DNA of 64,000 nucleotides from Candidatus Methanoplasma termitum (GTDB lineage Archaea; Thermoplasmatota; Thermoplasmata; Methanomassiliicoccales; Methanomethylophilaceae): NCBI RefSeq assembly GCF_000800805.1, contig NZ_CP010070.1, positions 124,001 to 188,000 of the forward strand, read 5' to 3'. Shown piece by piece: positions 8,141 to 17,976 of this stretch (position 1 is its first letter; each line of letters starts with the position of its first letter). The notes under the pieces were generated by a model. It saw only the letters and a program-made list of their open reading frames with translations, ran no database searches and was not told where the DNA came from. The position numbers and the translations under genes were made by a program.

Positions 8141-9490
8141 ATGAACAACGCCCACTCTTTGACGCTCCGCTCGATAACGGACGATGACATGACAGCGGAG
8201 AAGGCCCTAAAAATAGGGCGTATGATCGGCAGAACCTACAAGAACGTATGTATCGGTTCCGATACCAACCCCAGCAGCAAAGTGATCAAGAACTCTCTGA
8301 TCAGCGGGCTGCTTTCTGCAGGCGCCAATGTCAACGATGCAGGGATTGCCCCTGCCCCGGCCGTAGCTTTGGCGTCCAAGGGGTCCGACTGCATGCTTAT
8401 GGTGGGGGAGCCGAACGAACAGGGAGTCATCAGCAGAATTTACATTATGAATTCAGATGGTTCTATGTTCACGAAGGAACAAATTCGGCAGCTGATAACG
8501 AACGGAAGGACAGATCGGCCTCTTCCAGGATACAAAGGCATCGGTAATCTGAGAATTATTGATTCTGTCGCCGAGGATTACAACAGGGTCATTTGTAATA
8601 AATATCCGGAAAAAATAGACACACCAGTAATATTGGATTGCGGCTGCGGATGCACATCAGTGTGTGCACCTCAGATCTTAGCATCCTTAGGTGCAGATGT
8701 AACGACCATCAATGCACAAAATGATCCGCAATACAGCCCCAGGCCTCCCGGAGTAAGCATCAGGGATGTCTCCAACTTGATCGGCATCATCGACACAGGT
8801 CTGGGCAACATAGGTATCGCACTTAACGGCGACGGCACCAGGCTTGCGCTGATCAATGAGAGAGGAAAATATGTTGACCCGGATCATGTACTTGCGTTAT
8901 TGCTTCTATTTTTGAAACCATCATCGTTGGTCGTGCCGATCGATGTCTCCGCTGTGGTTGAAGATGCATTCAAAGGTATCATCGAGGAGGAGGTCTTCAC
9001 AGACTCCGTGCCAGGCAAAGAGAGGCAGATAATACGTGCCGACAAAGATATCGAATCCATCACCGCGGCAATCAAGAGGGAAGGCGCAGAGATGGGGGTG
9101 CTGACGGACGGAGCATTCATCTTCCCCAATGTGACCCTCTGCCCGGATGCGATAAATGCAGCGGTCATTCTTACAAAGATGTCAAGAGATAACAGCCTGA
9201 GTAGTCTGTTGGCGTCATTCCCTAAGTATATTCTCATCAGAGCGTCGGTCCATGTCCCCATGAACGCCGAGCACTTCAACAGAAAGTTCGGCGAAAAGAT
9301 GGAAGAGCTTAATTCAGACAACACTTGGGATATCGATGGAGGCCGGGTCGGCATGCCTGGCGGATGGTTCGCAGTCTCCAGAGCATCAGATAATCCGGAA
9401 TATGTTACCATAACGGCGGAAGCAAAGGATAAAGCATATGCCGTAAGCATGATGGAGTTCGCAAAGAAGATCGTCCGCGATATAGTGTGA
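8141..9490 (+). CDS. Phosphohexomutase-fold protein, probably catalytically dead
   Basis: Full-length (449 aa) member of the alpha-D-phosphohexomutase superfamily (phosphomannomutase, GlmM) by overall layout, but all active-site loops are altered. The catalytic serine loop, normally TASHNP, reads VGEPNE at residues 88-93. The metal loop, normally DGDGDR, reads NGDGTR at 229-234. The sugar-binding E-x-SG motif appears as VLTDGAF, and the C-terminal phosphate loop, normally RxSGTEP, reads RASDNPE. The gene is intact, so the protein is likely maintained for a non-mutase role such as sugar-phosphate binding or regulation (inference). Automated annotation would probably call it phosphomannomutase. 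Convergent with the JAMM gene downstream. Confidence 0.82.
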   Translation: MNNAHSLTLRSITDDDMTAEKALKIGRMIGRTYKNVCIGSDTNPSSKVIKNSLISGLLSAGANVNDAGIAPAPAVALASKGSDCMLMVGEPNEQGVISRIYIMNSDGSMFTKEQIRQLITNGRTDRPLPGYKGIGNLRIIDSVAEDYNRVICNKYPEKIDTPVILDCGCGCTSVCAPQILASLGADVTTINAQNDPQYSPRPPGVSIRDVSNLIGIIDTGLGNIGIALNGDGTRLALINERGKYVDPDHVLALLLLFLKPSSLVVPIDVSAVVEDAFKGIIEEEVFTDSVPGKERQIIRADKDIESITAAIKREGAEMGVLTDGAFIFPNVTLCPDAINAAVILTKMSRDNSLSSLLASFPKYILIRASVHVPMNAEHFNRKFGEKMEELNSDNTWDIDGGRVGMPGGWFAVSRASDNPEYVTITAEAKDKAYAVSMMEFAKKIVRDIV

Positions 9491-9868
9491 TCAGAAGACC
9501 AGTTCAAGGTCCACTTTTCTTCCGGAAGAATCGTACGCTTTCCAGCTGCTGCGGTCGTATGGCTGGCACGTTATGAAATGTATTCCCCCCATCTGGTTGA
9601 AGAAATCCAGGTCCGCATCGGACGGATCGTTACGATATCCGGGGTGCGAGTGTGCCGATCCAGATTTGTGAAAATCGATCGGCGACATCCAATCGTTAAT
9701 GAAGCTGTGACTCTCACCGTACACTGAACCAGGGACCAATATTATCTCTGATATAACGCCGTCATACTCCCTATGAAAGCAAATAAACTCATCGGGATAT
9801 GCGGATCTGGCGGATTCGTTGAATCCGTCTATGAAATCAACGCTTACTCCGTATACTTTTTTGCTCAT
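9491..9868 (-). CDS. JAMM/MPN (Mov34) metalloprotease-like protein
   Basis: 125-residue single-domain protein with the zinc-binding JAMM signature: an upstream glutamate, then HSHPGYRNDPSDAD (H-x-H-P-x7-S-x2-D) at about residues 73-86. Archaeal stand-alone JAMM proteins remove ubiquitin-like SAMP modifiers or act in sulfur transfer. Which applies here is unknown, because no SAMP or E1-like gene is nearby. The ATG overlaps the stop of the upstream NAD kinase fusion by 4 bases (ATGA), with GGTG ahead as ribosome binding site, so the two are co-transcribed. Confidence 0.88.
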   Translation of the reverse strand: MSKKVYGVSVDFIDGFNESARSAYPDEFICFHREYDGVISEIILVPGSVYGESHSFINDWMSPIDFHKSGSAHSHPGYRNDPSDADLDFFNQMGGIHFITCQPYDRSSWKAYDSSGRKVDLELVF

Positions 9869-11463
9869 ATAGCGTTCACCAGCTTGTTCCTCACTCTTGA
9901 GTAGAAATCTGTATTGAACCTTATGAATTTGACAGTTTCAGGGGATCTTATGAAGTCGATACGTGTTTTTCCCCGGATCTCATATTCTTCCTGGCCATCG
10001 ACCACCAGCAGGCAGCCGCTGTCCATGACCGTTTCCACAGTTATCTTTGCATTAGCAGGTATGACGAACGGTCTCGACGCAAACTTATAGGCCGCCATCG
10101 GGACCACAACGACCGCATTCACGCGCGGGTCGATCAGCGGAGCGCCGAGACTCATCGCATAGCATGTCGAGCCCGTCGGGGTAGAGATCATTATGCCGTC
10201 CGCACGGAGTTCCATCATGAACTTGTCGTTAACATAAATTTTGAAATGCCTGATCTTTGCGATCGAGTCGGTATGAACAACGGCCTCGTTCACTGCCTCC
10301 GCAAGATACTCTCCCTCATACCAAGAGCTGAGTTTGAATCTCTCCTCGACCACATAGTCGCCGTTGCGGAGCCTTTTGATCCCCTCCTCGAGATCCTTTA
10401 CATCTACTTCGGTAAGGAATCCCACTCCGCCTGCGTTTATGCCGAAGAGCGGAGCTTTATTCTTCATGAACGTTCGGAGTATCGTTCCGTCGCCGCCTAT
10501 GGTGATCATTATATCCACTTTCATTTCCTCTATCGGGAGCCCTTCCATTCCGAGTTCGCCTGCGATACTTTCATCCAGGACATAGTCGCAGCCTTCAAGC
10601 GCCTTTAACACCCTTTTTGTGTACTCTTTGGCCTCGGGGACCTTTGTGTTCACACATATCCCGTATCTTGGCTCGAACATCTCTTTCTCCATGATGATGA
10701 AATCGTAAACCTTCTTTTCTCCGAAAGCGATGAAACTGGAGTGGCATCCGATATCTAATCCCATGTCCAGCGCATTTCCGTCGAGGTCGTATACCTCGCC
10801 CCCCGCTTCTCTTAGAATGAGAGTACTCGCTGCGATATCCACGACCCTTATGCCGCGGGTGTACTTCTCGACATGCATCATGAAGCCGTCCGCTACACCC
10901 TCGGCCACCAATACCATCTCTAAGGATGCGCAGCCGAGGGAGCGGGACGAGCTGACCCTCTTTGCAAGGCCGAACGACTCGGGGGTCGCAGAGTTCCCCA
11001 TGTATATCATCATGAACAGGTCTGCCATATCGGCTTTCCTGACGCAGATCTTCGAACCGTTCTTGTATGCACCCTTCCCCTTTTCTGCGGTTATCACATC
11101 GCCCGTGGCGATGTTCCTGATATATGCTGTGTGAACATCGGAAAGCGACCTTGTACCGATTGCCATTGATATTGTATAAAGCGGGATCCCGGCGACAGCG
11201 TTGGATGTTCCGTCGACAGGATCCAAGATAAGTGTTTCTTCTCCTCCATTATCTACGTACCCTATCTCTTCGCTCAGGACATTCAAAGGGATATTATGCC
11301 TTTCAAGGTAATCAAGGACCACATTCTCGGCGATCTTGTCTATCTGGGATGTAGAAGTTCCGTCTGCGCCGATACCGATGCATTCTCCTTTACACTTTGA
11401 GTCTGGGATCTTTTTGACAGCCTCCTCTACCGCATCGGCTATCTTGCTGAGAACATCCATCAT
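9865..11463 (-). CDS. nadK: Bifunctional NADP phosphatase / NAD kinase
   Basis: Fusion of two opposing enzymes of the NAD(P) pool. Residues 1-255 form an inositol-monophosphatase-type domain with metal ligands SEEIG (64-68) and DPVDGT (81-86) and the late VVDIAAS motif (207-213). Residues 265-532 form an NAD kinase with GGDGT at 323-327 and the later STPTGSTCYAMSLGAP motif. The same fusion is known from Methanocaldococcus jannaschii MJ0917. I chose the ATG at 11463 (ATG 11460 equally possible): the frame stays open to 11667, but the extra residues are not family-like, and a TATA-like AATATAT lies 21-27 bases before this ATG, suggesting a leaderless mRNA. Confidence 0.94.
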   Translation of the reverse strand: MMDVLSKIADAVEEAVKKIPDSKCKGECIGIGADGTSTSQIDKIAENVVLDYLERHNIPLNVLSEEIGYVDNGGEETLILDPVDGTSNAVAGIPLYTISMAIGTRSLSDVHTAYIRNIATGDVITAEKGKGAYKNGSKICVRKADMADLFMMIYMGNSATPESFGLAKRVSSSRSLGCASLEMVLVAEGVADGFMMHVEKYTRGIRVVDIAASTLILREAGGEVYDLDGNALDMGLDIGCHSSFIAFGEKKVYDFIIMEKEMFEPRYGICVNTKVPEAKEYTKRVLKALEGCDYVLDESIAGELGMEGLPIEEMKVDIMITIGGDGTILRTFMKNKAPLFGINAGGVGFLTEVDVKDLEEGIKRLRNGDYVVEERFKLSSWYEGEYLAEAVNEAVVHTDSIAKIRHFKIYVNDKFMMELRADGIMISTPTGSTCYAMSLGAPLIDPRVNAVVVVPMAAYKFASRPFVIPANAKITVETVMDSGCLLVVDGQEEYEIRGKTRIDFIRSPETVKFIRFNTDFYSRVRNKLVNAI

Positions 11464-11501
11464 GAACGTGAAGATATGGTCGGGATATATTGCTCTTTTG
11501 A

Positions 11502-12041
11502 TTACTCTTCCTCTTCGGTGATGGGATGGACCTTTCTGTTGATCAGTATCACCAGTCCGCCGACGATCAGGAAAATGCCGCCGATAATGGCAGAATAAAC
11601 GCCTTCGCCCAAGGAATCTCTGAGAAGGACGGGCCCCGCTATAATGGCCGCAGAGTTCACCATCCATATTTCCCTCTCCGGATAGAGTATGTACAACAGC
11701 ACGGCGGCCACTATTAATGCCCCGACAATAATTCCGGCGACCGCACTTTTCTTCTCATGTTTTGTGAACGAAAGAGCGGCAATAAAAACAGCTGCCACAG
11801 ATGCGACCAATACTATGAGCGGCATGTAGAGGAAATATCCTGTGTCCGGGTATGCACGGCCGCCATAAGTGTGGTTCCTCAGAAAGAAATCTATTCCGGA
11901 ATATTCGATATGTTGAAACCCCTCGCCCGAGGCAAACCATAACTGGAACACGCTGAATATACCTACAATGGCCCCGGTCAGCATCAATATCTTCAGAAGT
12001 TCGATGGAACCTTTGGCAAAGTCTGAGTTTTCATCAGGCAC
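11502..12041 (-). CDS. Four-helix membrane protein of unknown function
   Basis: About 179 residues with four hydrophobic helices and a short acidic C-terminus ending TEEEE. No family recognised. The loop between helices 1 and 2 carries aromatic residues and is probably outside. The GTG start at 12041 is favoured because a TATA-like CTTTTAATTA (12061-12070, minus strand) sits about 25 bases ahead; an ATG at 12095 would add 18 residues but has no promoter at the right distance. The reading frame just upstream (12111-12275) resembles the last two helices of this protein, hinting at a family duplicated and partly lost here. Confidence 0.65.
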   Translation of the reverse strand: MPDENSDFAKGSIELLKILMLTGAIVGIFSVFQLWFASGEGFQHIEYSGIDFFLRNHTYGGRAYPDTGYFLYMPLIVLVASVAAVFIAALSFTKHEKKSAVAGIIVGALIVAAVLLYILYPEREIWMVNSAAIIAGPVLLRDSLGEGVYSAIIGGIFLIVGGLVILINRKVHPITEEEE

Positions 12042-12110
12042 GGCCGAGGATAAGGATTGATAATTAAAAGGATGTTGTAAGAGGTTTATGTACATTTGAG
12101 TGTGAACAGT

Positions 12111-12275
12111 TCAGGCCGGTTTGTCTTCGACCGTCAGTCTCAACGCTCCGAATATTATCAAAAGTATTCCAACGATCATAGCAAGCCATATTTCGATTCC
12201 CGCATAGTCAGACATACTCACGGTACATCCGTTTTCTGTTTCAGGATATGTGTAGAACAGTATGGCGGCAATCAC
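12111..12275 (-). pseudogene. Remnant of a paralogous membrane protein gene (C-terminal part)
   Basis: An open stretch of 54 codons encodes two hydrophobic segments separated by a polar loop (FYTYPETENG, then IEIWLAMIVGILLIIFG) and a short charged tail. Order and spacing match the last two helices of the 179-aa protein downstream. The frame is closed by TAA shortly upstream, there is no ribosome binding site before the first GTG, and the 5' part is missing, so a decayed paralogue is more likely than a functional two-helix protein. It abuts the flpA promoter. Confidence 0.4.
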
Positions 12276-12322
12276 AAAGAAAAGTACGATGGATTATTAA
12301 ATTACACATAGATTACAAACAG

Positions 12323-12982
12323 ATGATCCCCATCGACTCTGCGGGCGGTTTGGTCTATTCCGAAAACAGCCGCCTTTATACCTTATCTTCCAGACCAGGC
12401 ATCAAAGTCTACGGCGAGAAGCTTGTGAGGATCGGCGACCAAGAATATCGTGAATGGAATCCCAGGAAAAGCAAGCTTGCTGCATACATAAAAACCGGCG
12501 GCAACATCTTTCCGATAAAAAAAGACAGCAGGATACTATATCTCGGAGCTTCCAGCGGGACCACTTCATCGCATATTTCAGACATCGCCGCCGAAGGGAA
12601 GGTCTATTGTGTGGAGTTTGCGCCCAGGATGTTCAGGGACCTTTTGAACACGTGCGAAGCAAGACCGAACATGCTCCCTATACTCGGGGATGCGATAACC
12701 CCAGAAGAGTACCAATTCGCCGTAAGCAAAGTGGATGTCGTTTACTCCGATGTTGCTCAAAAGAGACAGGCTGATATCATCGCTGATAATATGGATTTCT
12801 TCCATGTGGATATGGGGATGGTGGCGATTAAAGCAAGGTCGGAGGACGTGGCCTCGAACCCTCTAGAAGTGTACAAAGAGTCAGAAAAAAGGCTGAAAGA
12901 AAGAGGATTCAGAATATTGGATTCGAGAGACCTCGAACCCTATGAGAATGCTCATAGGATGATCGTTTTCGAGAGGAATTGA
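12323..12982 (+). CDS. flpA: Fibrillarin-like rRNA/tRNA 2'-O-methyltransferase
   Basis: Catalytic subunit of archaeal box C/D RNPs, using S-adenosylmethionine for guided 2'-O-methylation. 219 aa, the normal size. Recognisable parts are the N-terminal YGEKLVRIGDQEYREWNP region, the SAM-binding motif LYLGASSGTTSSH at about residues 77-89, VYCVEFAPR and VVYSDVAQ. I start at ATG 12323 because the family begins shortly before SAGGLVY and a TATA-like TTAAATTA lies about 20 bases ahead, so the transcript is leaderless. nop5, its usual partner, is not adjacent. The NUDIX gene follows one base after the stop. Confidence 0.95.
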   Translation: MIPIDSAGGLVYSENSRLYTLSSRPGIKVYGEKLVRIGDQEYREWNPRKSKLAAYIKTGGNIFPIKKDSRILYLGASSGTTSSHISDIAAEGKVYCVEFAPRMFRDLLNTCEARPNMLPILGDAITPEEYQFAVSKVDVVYSDVAQKRQADIIADNMDFFHVDMGMVAIKARSEDVASNPLEVYKESEKRLKERGFRILDSRDLEPYENAHRMIVFERN

Positions 12983-12983
12983 T

Positions 12984-13352
12984 TTGGGGACGGTCTACGC
13001 GGTCGCTTTCAAAGGTGACCGTTTTTTAATGGTATTCAATAAAAAACGCAATGGATGGGAGATGCCCGGCGGCCATGTTGAAGACGGAGAATCTGTCGAG
13101 GTCGCTGCGAAAAGAGAATTCTCGGAAGAAGCGGGATATGAGATAGACATCCTCGAAACGAAGGACATCGGCCAATGTCATGTTTGTGCATGTTTGCTTC
13201 TCGATAGGATCAATGATTCGCCGGAGATGATCTCCGATCTTTTTTCTGCGATCCCATATGACCTCGCCTTTGACAGAGATGAATATGAAACCGTTATTTC
13301 ATGGGCACGTTCTTCTGTTTCACGCAGTGGAAAGGATCGCCATCTTCAGTGA
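12984..13352 (+). CDS. NUDIX hydrolase
   Basis: 122-residue protein with the NUDIX box G-x5-E-x7-REUxEExGU at about residues 30-52 (GGHVEDGESVEVAAKREF, then SEEAG). Such enzymes cleave nucleoside diphosphates linked to another group; the substrate cannot be told from this sequence. The second half is shorter and less typical than in MutT-type enzymes. The TTG start lies one base after the flpA stop, so expression depends on flpA translation. GGCCAT and CCGGCGG repeats within the gene look incidental. Confidence 0.85.
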   Translation: MGTVYAVAFKGDRFLMVFNKKRNGWEMPGGHVEDGESVEVAAKREFSEEAGYEIDILETKDIGQCHVCACLLLDRINDSPEMISDLFSAIPYDLAFDRDEYETVISWARSSVSRSGKDRHLQ

Positions 13353-13427
13353 AATCACACATTTTATCTGTGTTTCCGGGTTCTTTCTGCAAAACTTATT
13401 TAAAAATACTCCTGCATTCACAGACCG

Positions 13428-14951
13428 ATGCAGGCCTTCCTGGACGCATATGGGATTTTCTCCGTCGCAGTGCAGTGGGCATCGGCAATTTTAGCGGTTA
13501 TGATGATATTAATAATGGTATTTTTAGAGCGCGCCGAGCAACGCACCATCGCCATGTGGCTCACGGTCATGATATTCCTACCGCTCGCCGTGTGGCTGGG
13601 TATATTGCTCACACTTCCTGTCGGTCTTTTCTTTACCGTGGCCTTCTTTATTTATTTATGTTTCGGGCAGACATATTATCAAAGAAAATTGTTCGGGATC
13701 AAGAACATCGGCGATCAACAGCTTATGGGGATCAAAGCAGAGGCCATGGAAGAACTGAACAAACAAAACATGACGCCCGAGAATGAGGACGGGATACGTT
13801 TTGCAAGATCGATGCTGGATGTCGGGGGCTCGGCTTTCAGTAACAACAACGACATCAGGGTGTACACCATGGGGGAGCCGTTCTTCGACGATTTCCTCAA
13901 TGACCTGTCCAAAGCCGAGAAGTTCATCAATGTAGAATATTACATTGTGAGAGACGATGAGGTCACTAACAAATTCATGGATATTTTGATAGAGAAAGCC
14001 AAAAGCGGTGTGGAAGTAAGATTCATGGTCGACGCCATCGGCTTCAAGCTCGGACCGAAGAACAGGATGAAAGAGTTCAAGGAAGCGGGCGGACAGTTCA
14101 GGCTGTTCCACAAGGCCGTGACCGTACTTCTGAGTCCGAAAAAACAGAACAGGAACCACAGGAAACTGGCGGTGATCGATGGCAATATAGGCTATGTCAC
14201 AGGATTTAACATCGGTGACGAATATATGGGAAAGGGTGAAATGGGGAACTGGAGAGATACGGGAGTGCGCATCCGGGGGAATGGGGTCGTTCCCATAAAT
14301 GCCAGATTTTTCATGGATTGGGGATATGCAACGAAGGACAGGCTCGATGCCAACTCGGACAAGATGGACATGTACTTTCCCGTCAATAAAGAAGAATACG
14401 GGAACGACATCATGCAGCTCATATCCGGCGGACCCGACACAAAGAGCAACCCCATCGAATTTCAATATCTTAAGCTGATAAACGCAGCAAAGAAAACACT
14501 GTACATCCACACTCCGTATTTAGTGCCGAACAGCGAGATCCAGAAGGCGCTGATACTGTCTGCCGCATCCGGTGTGGACGTCAGGATAATAATGCCCGAT
14601 AAGCCGGACCATCTTTTCATTTTCTGGGCGAGCATATTGCACGCCGGAGAACTTATGAAACACGGAGTGCGGATCTTCCAATACACAAAAGGTTTCGTTC
14701 ATTCGAAAACATTCGTGGCCGACGGTGTGTTCTGTTCGGTCGGCTCGGCAAATCTGGATCAAAGAAGTATGAGATTGAATTTCGAGTCCAATGCGATGAT
14801 CTACTCGAAAAAGATCGGACAGATAATGCACAATGCTTTTCTGGAGGATATAGAACATTGCGCCGAGTACACCCCGGAAAAATACGGTAAACTGACCAGA
14901 TGGGAAAGAGCAAAGATCAGTTTCGCACGTCTTTTCAGTTCATTGGCTTAA
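13428..14951 (+). CDS. cls: Cardiolipin synthase-like phospholipase D family protein
   Basis: 507-residue membrane enzyme with two N-terminal hydrophobic helices (about residues 14-34 and 42-78) and two HKD catalytic motifs, HRKLAVID at 244-251 and HSKTFVAD at 425-432. This is the bacterial-type Cls architecture, also shown in archaea to make archaeal cardiolipins from phospholipid head groups. A lipid role fits the other membrane-lipid genes in the window. A TATA-like TTATTTAAAAATA lies about 25 bases before the ATG, so the mRNA is probably leaderless. A promoter-sized gap separates it from the NUDIX gene. Confidence 0.92.
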   Translation: MQAFLDAYGIFSVAVQWASAILAVMMILIMVFLERAEQRTIAMWLTVMIFLPLAVWLGILLTLPVGLFFTVAFFIYLCFGQTYYQRKLFGIKNIGDQQLMGIKAEAMEELNKQNMTPENEDGIRFARSMLDVGGSAFSNNNDIRVYTMGEPFFDDFLNDLSKAEKFINVEYYIVRDDEVTNKFMDILIEKAKSGVEVRFMVDAIGFKLGPKNRMKEFKEAGGQFRLFHKAVTVLLSPKKQNRNHRKLAVIDGNIGYVTGFNIGDEYMGKGEMGNWRDTGVRIRGNGVVPINARFFMDWGYATKDRLDANSDKMDMYFPVNKEEYGNDIMQLISGGPDTKSNPIEFQYLKLINAAKKTLYIHTPYLVPNSEIQKALILSAASGVDVRIIMPDKPDHLFIFWASILHAGELMKHGVRIFQYTKGFVHSKTFVADGVFCSVGSANLDQRSMRLNFESNAMIYSKKIGQIMHNAFLEDIEHCAEYTPEKYGKLTRWERAKISFARLFSSLA

Positions 14952-15033
14952 AAAACGAGGGTCAATCTTTTATACTCCTTATTTATAGGTGGGCTCAGCC
15001 TCGCCGCGTATATAATGATCGGAGAATCAAAAT

Positions 15034-15489
15034 ATGGCAAGAATGCAGACAAGAAGAAAGGGCAAATCCTGTTCGAAGCGCCCCATGATATCTGAGAACC
15101 CTGAGTGGGTACCTCTTACAGCCACCGAAATAGAGGACCTCATCGTTCAGTTCACCGAGAACGGAATGGTTTCCGCAAGGATAGGACTTGTTCTCAGAGA
15201 CCAATATGGAGTGCCCAATGTGAGATTGGCAACCGGGAAGACCGTTACCGAGATCATGAAGGAGAAAGGAGTAATGCCTGACCTTCCGGAAGACCTTTCG
15301 AATCTTATGAGGAGAGCGATCTCCCTGAACGTTCACGTGAAGAACCACAGAGGGGATGTTGCCAACATAAGGGGACTCAACCTGATCGAAGCAAGGATCA
15401 GGAGATTGGAGCGCTATTACAAAAAGAACGGCGTTCTTCCCCAAACATGGAAGTACTCTCTCTCGAACGCAGAGATAATGCTCAAATGA
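15034..15489 (+). CDS. rps15: 30S ribosomal protein S15
   Basis: Archaeal/eukaryotic-type uS15 of 151 aa, longer than bacterial S15 by its N-terminal half (MARMQTRRKGKSCS and the PEWVPLTATEIEDLI helix). The core HVKNHRGDVANIRGLNLIEA region, with the conserved RLERYYK helix after it, binds 16S rRNA. The downstream recJ-like gene begins 7 bases after the stop, an arrangement common in archaea. Identity secure. Confidence 0.97.
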   Translation: MARMQTRRKGKSCSKRPMISENPEWVPLTATEIEDLIVQFTENGMVSARIGLVLRDQYGVPNVRLATGKTVTEIMKEKGVMPDLPEDLSNLMRRAISLNVHVKNHRGDVANIRGLNLIEARIRRLERYYKKNGVLPQTWKYSLSNAEIMLK

Positions 15490-15496
15490 GGGTCTT

Positions 15497-16840
15497 ATGG
15501 ACGATACCGTCCTACCTTCCAAACTTCTTACAACCTTATCTCAGGCAGTCAAAATTGTGAACGGCCACGATTTTATACATGTATATTCGCATTATGACGC
15601 TGACGGTATCACCGCGGCGTCCATCATAGCAAAAACGCTTCTCAGGGCAGGTAAAGAATTCAAGATCACTCTTTTCACAAGCCTGAACGATGAGAACATG
15701 AATACCATAAGGAGTGCGCCCTCCGAGTGCATAATGGTCACAGATCTTGGTGCATCATACATAGAACAGTTGGATGCTTTGAAATGCGACATCATTGTCC
15801 TGGATCACCATACTGTCGAAAAACAAGCAAAAAGGATATGCTACGCCAACCCGCATTTGTACGGGATCGACGGTATGACGTCAGGGTGCGGAGCGACAAT
15901 GGCCTTCTTATTTGCCATTTCAATGAGTCAGGGGAATTGGGATCTGGTCCAGGTCGCATTTGCCGGAATAGCAGGGGACAGGCAGCACATCAACGGCCTT
16001 AAGGGGCTTAACATCTATCTTTACGAGGGCGGATTGGAGAGAGGATACATCAAGGTCGCGGACGGTTCGATGATACCTCCCGGACAGCTGATATCCGAGT
16101 TGTTCCTCTCTACCGACCCATATATCGCCGGTGTCAGCGGCAATGCCGATGGGGTCGCCGCATTGCTTGACTCAGCCGGCATTGGGAGAGAGAAATACAA
16201 CAAAGACCTGACAGAGGAAGAGAGAAGAAAGTTATCTTCGCTGATCGCTTTGAAACTGATGGGGCAGGGGACGTCAATGCAGACGATGTTCGAACTGACA
16301 CGTACAAGATACTACCTGAAAGATTGGAACATGGACGCCGAGACGCTCGGATCATTATTGAACGGATGCGGTCGCCTGGGTCTTGGGGGGATCGGAGTGT
16401 CGGCGGGGATGGGTGACACAAAGTGTCTGTCTAAGGCAGCTGAACTGGAGAACACTTCTAAAACACAAATAATGGAGAGCGTGCTGTCTCTGCAGAAAAA
16501 CGGGCTGAATCAAATGAAACACATACAATGGTTCGACAGTTCGGAACTGGGGTTCACGGGAATGGTCTGCGGTATCGCAATGCAGTTCATGGGGAATCCG
16601 TCGAAGCCGACCATAGGCATAAACCGTTCGGGCGGTACTGCAAAGATATCGTCCAGAGCGACATTCGGCCTTTTGGATAAGGGAGTGGATCTTTCTCGGG
16701 CTTTGAAGGAAGCGTGTGCGGCAGTCGGAGGCAGCGGCGGCGGACACAGAATAGCCAGTGGAGGATCATGCCCGAGCGAAAGAAGCGATGAGTTCCTCGC
16801 GAATCTCGATGAGATAATCGGGGAACAGCTAAGGAGTTAA
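15497..16840 (+). CDS. RecJ-like DHH-family single-strand nuclease
   Basis: 447-residue DHH/DHHA1 phosphoesterase. The motifs HYDADGITAA (about residues 32-41), VTDLGAS and LDHHTVEK (about 98-105) provide the two-metal site; the C-terminal DHHA1 domain ends in GGSGGGHRIASG at about 412-423. Archaeal RecJ homologues (GAN and relatives) act with the replisome or trim RNA/DNA ends. Which class this is cannot be told here. Co-transcribed with rps15 and convergent with kae1, with only 5 bases between the stops. Confidence 0.9.
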   Translation: MDDTVLPSKLLTTLSQAVKIVNGHDFIHVYSHYDADGITAASIIAKTLLRAGKEFKITLFTSLNDENMNTIRSAPSECIMVTDLGASYIEQLDALKCDIIVLDHHTVEKQAKRICYANPHLYGIDGMTSGCGATMAFLFAISMSQGNWDLVQVAFAGIAGDRQHINGLKGLNIYLYEGGLERGYIKVADGSMIPPGQLISELFLSTDPYIAGVSGNADGVAALLDSAGIGREKYNKDLTEEERRKLSSLIALKLMGQGTSMQTMFELTRTRYYLKDWNMDAETLGSLLNGCGRLGLGGIGVSAGMGDTKCLSKAAELENTSKTQIMESVLSLQKNGLNQMKHIQWFDSSELGFTGMVCGIAMQFMGNPSKPTIGINRSGGTAKISSRATFGLLDKGVDLSRALKEACAAVGGSGGGHRIASGGSCPSERSDEFLANLDEIIGEQLRS

Positions 16841-16845
16841 TTTCT

Positions 16846-17862
<1,017 letters not shown>

Positions 17863-17909
17863 TTACTATCTCCTTCTATTTTCTATTGATTTGTCCAACG
17901 GCACTCGAA

Positions 17910-17948
17910 CTAACCTAATGGCCATTAGGATAATGGCCATTAGGTTAG
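17910..17948. repeat. 39-bp perfect hairpin-forming inverted repeat
   Basis: CTAACCTAATGGCCATTA (17910-17927) and its exact reverse complement (17931-17948) are separated by only GGA. Within it lies a perfect 16-bp palindrome, CCTAATGGCCATTAGG. It sits between the 3' end of the Mrr-like gene and the kae1 promoter, both on the minus strand. It could be a terminator stem, a double operator or a small element remnant; no T-tract follows directly on the minus strand, which argues somewhat against a terminator. Confidence 0.7.
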
Positions 17949-17976
17949 CAGAATTTTCACAGTGCCAGCATCATCT

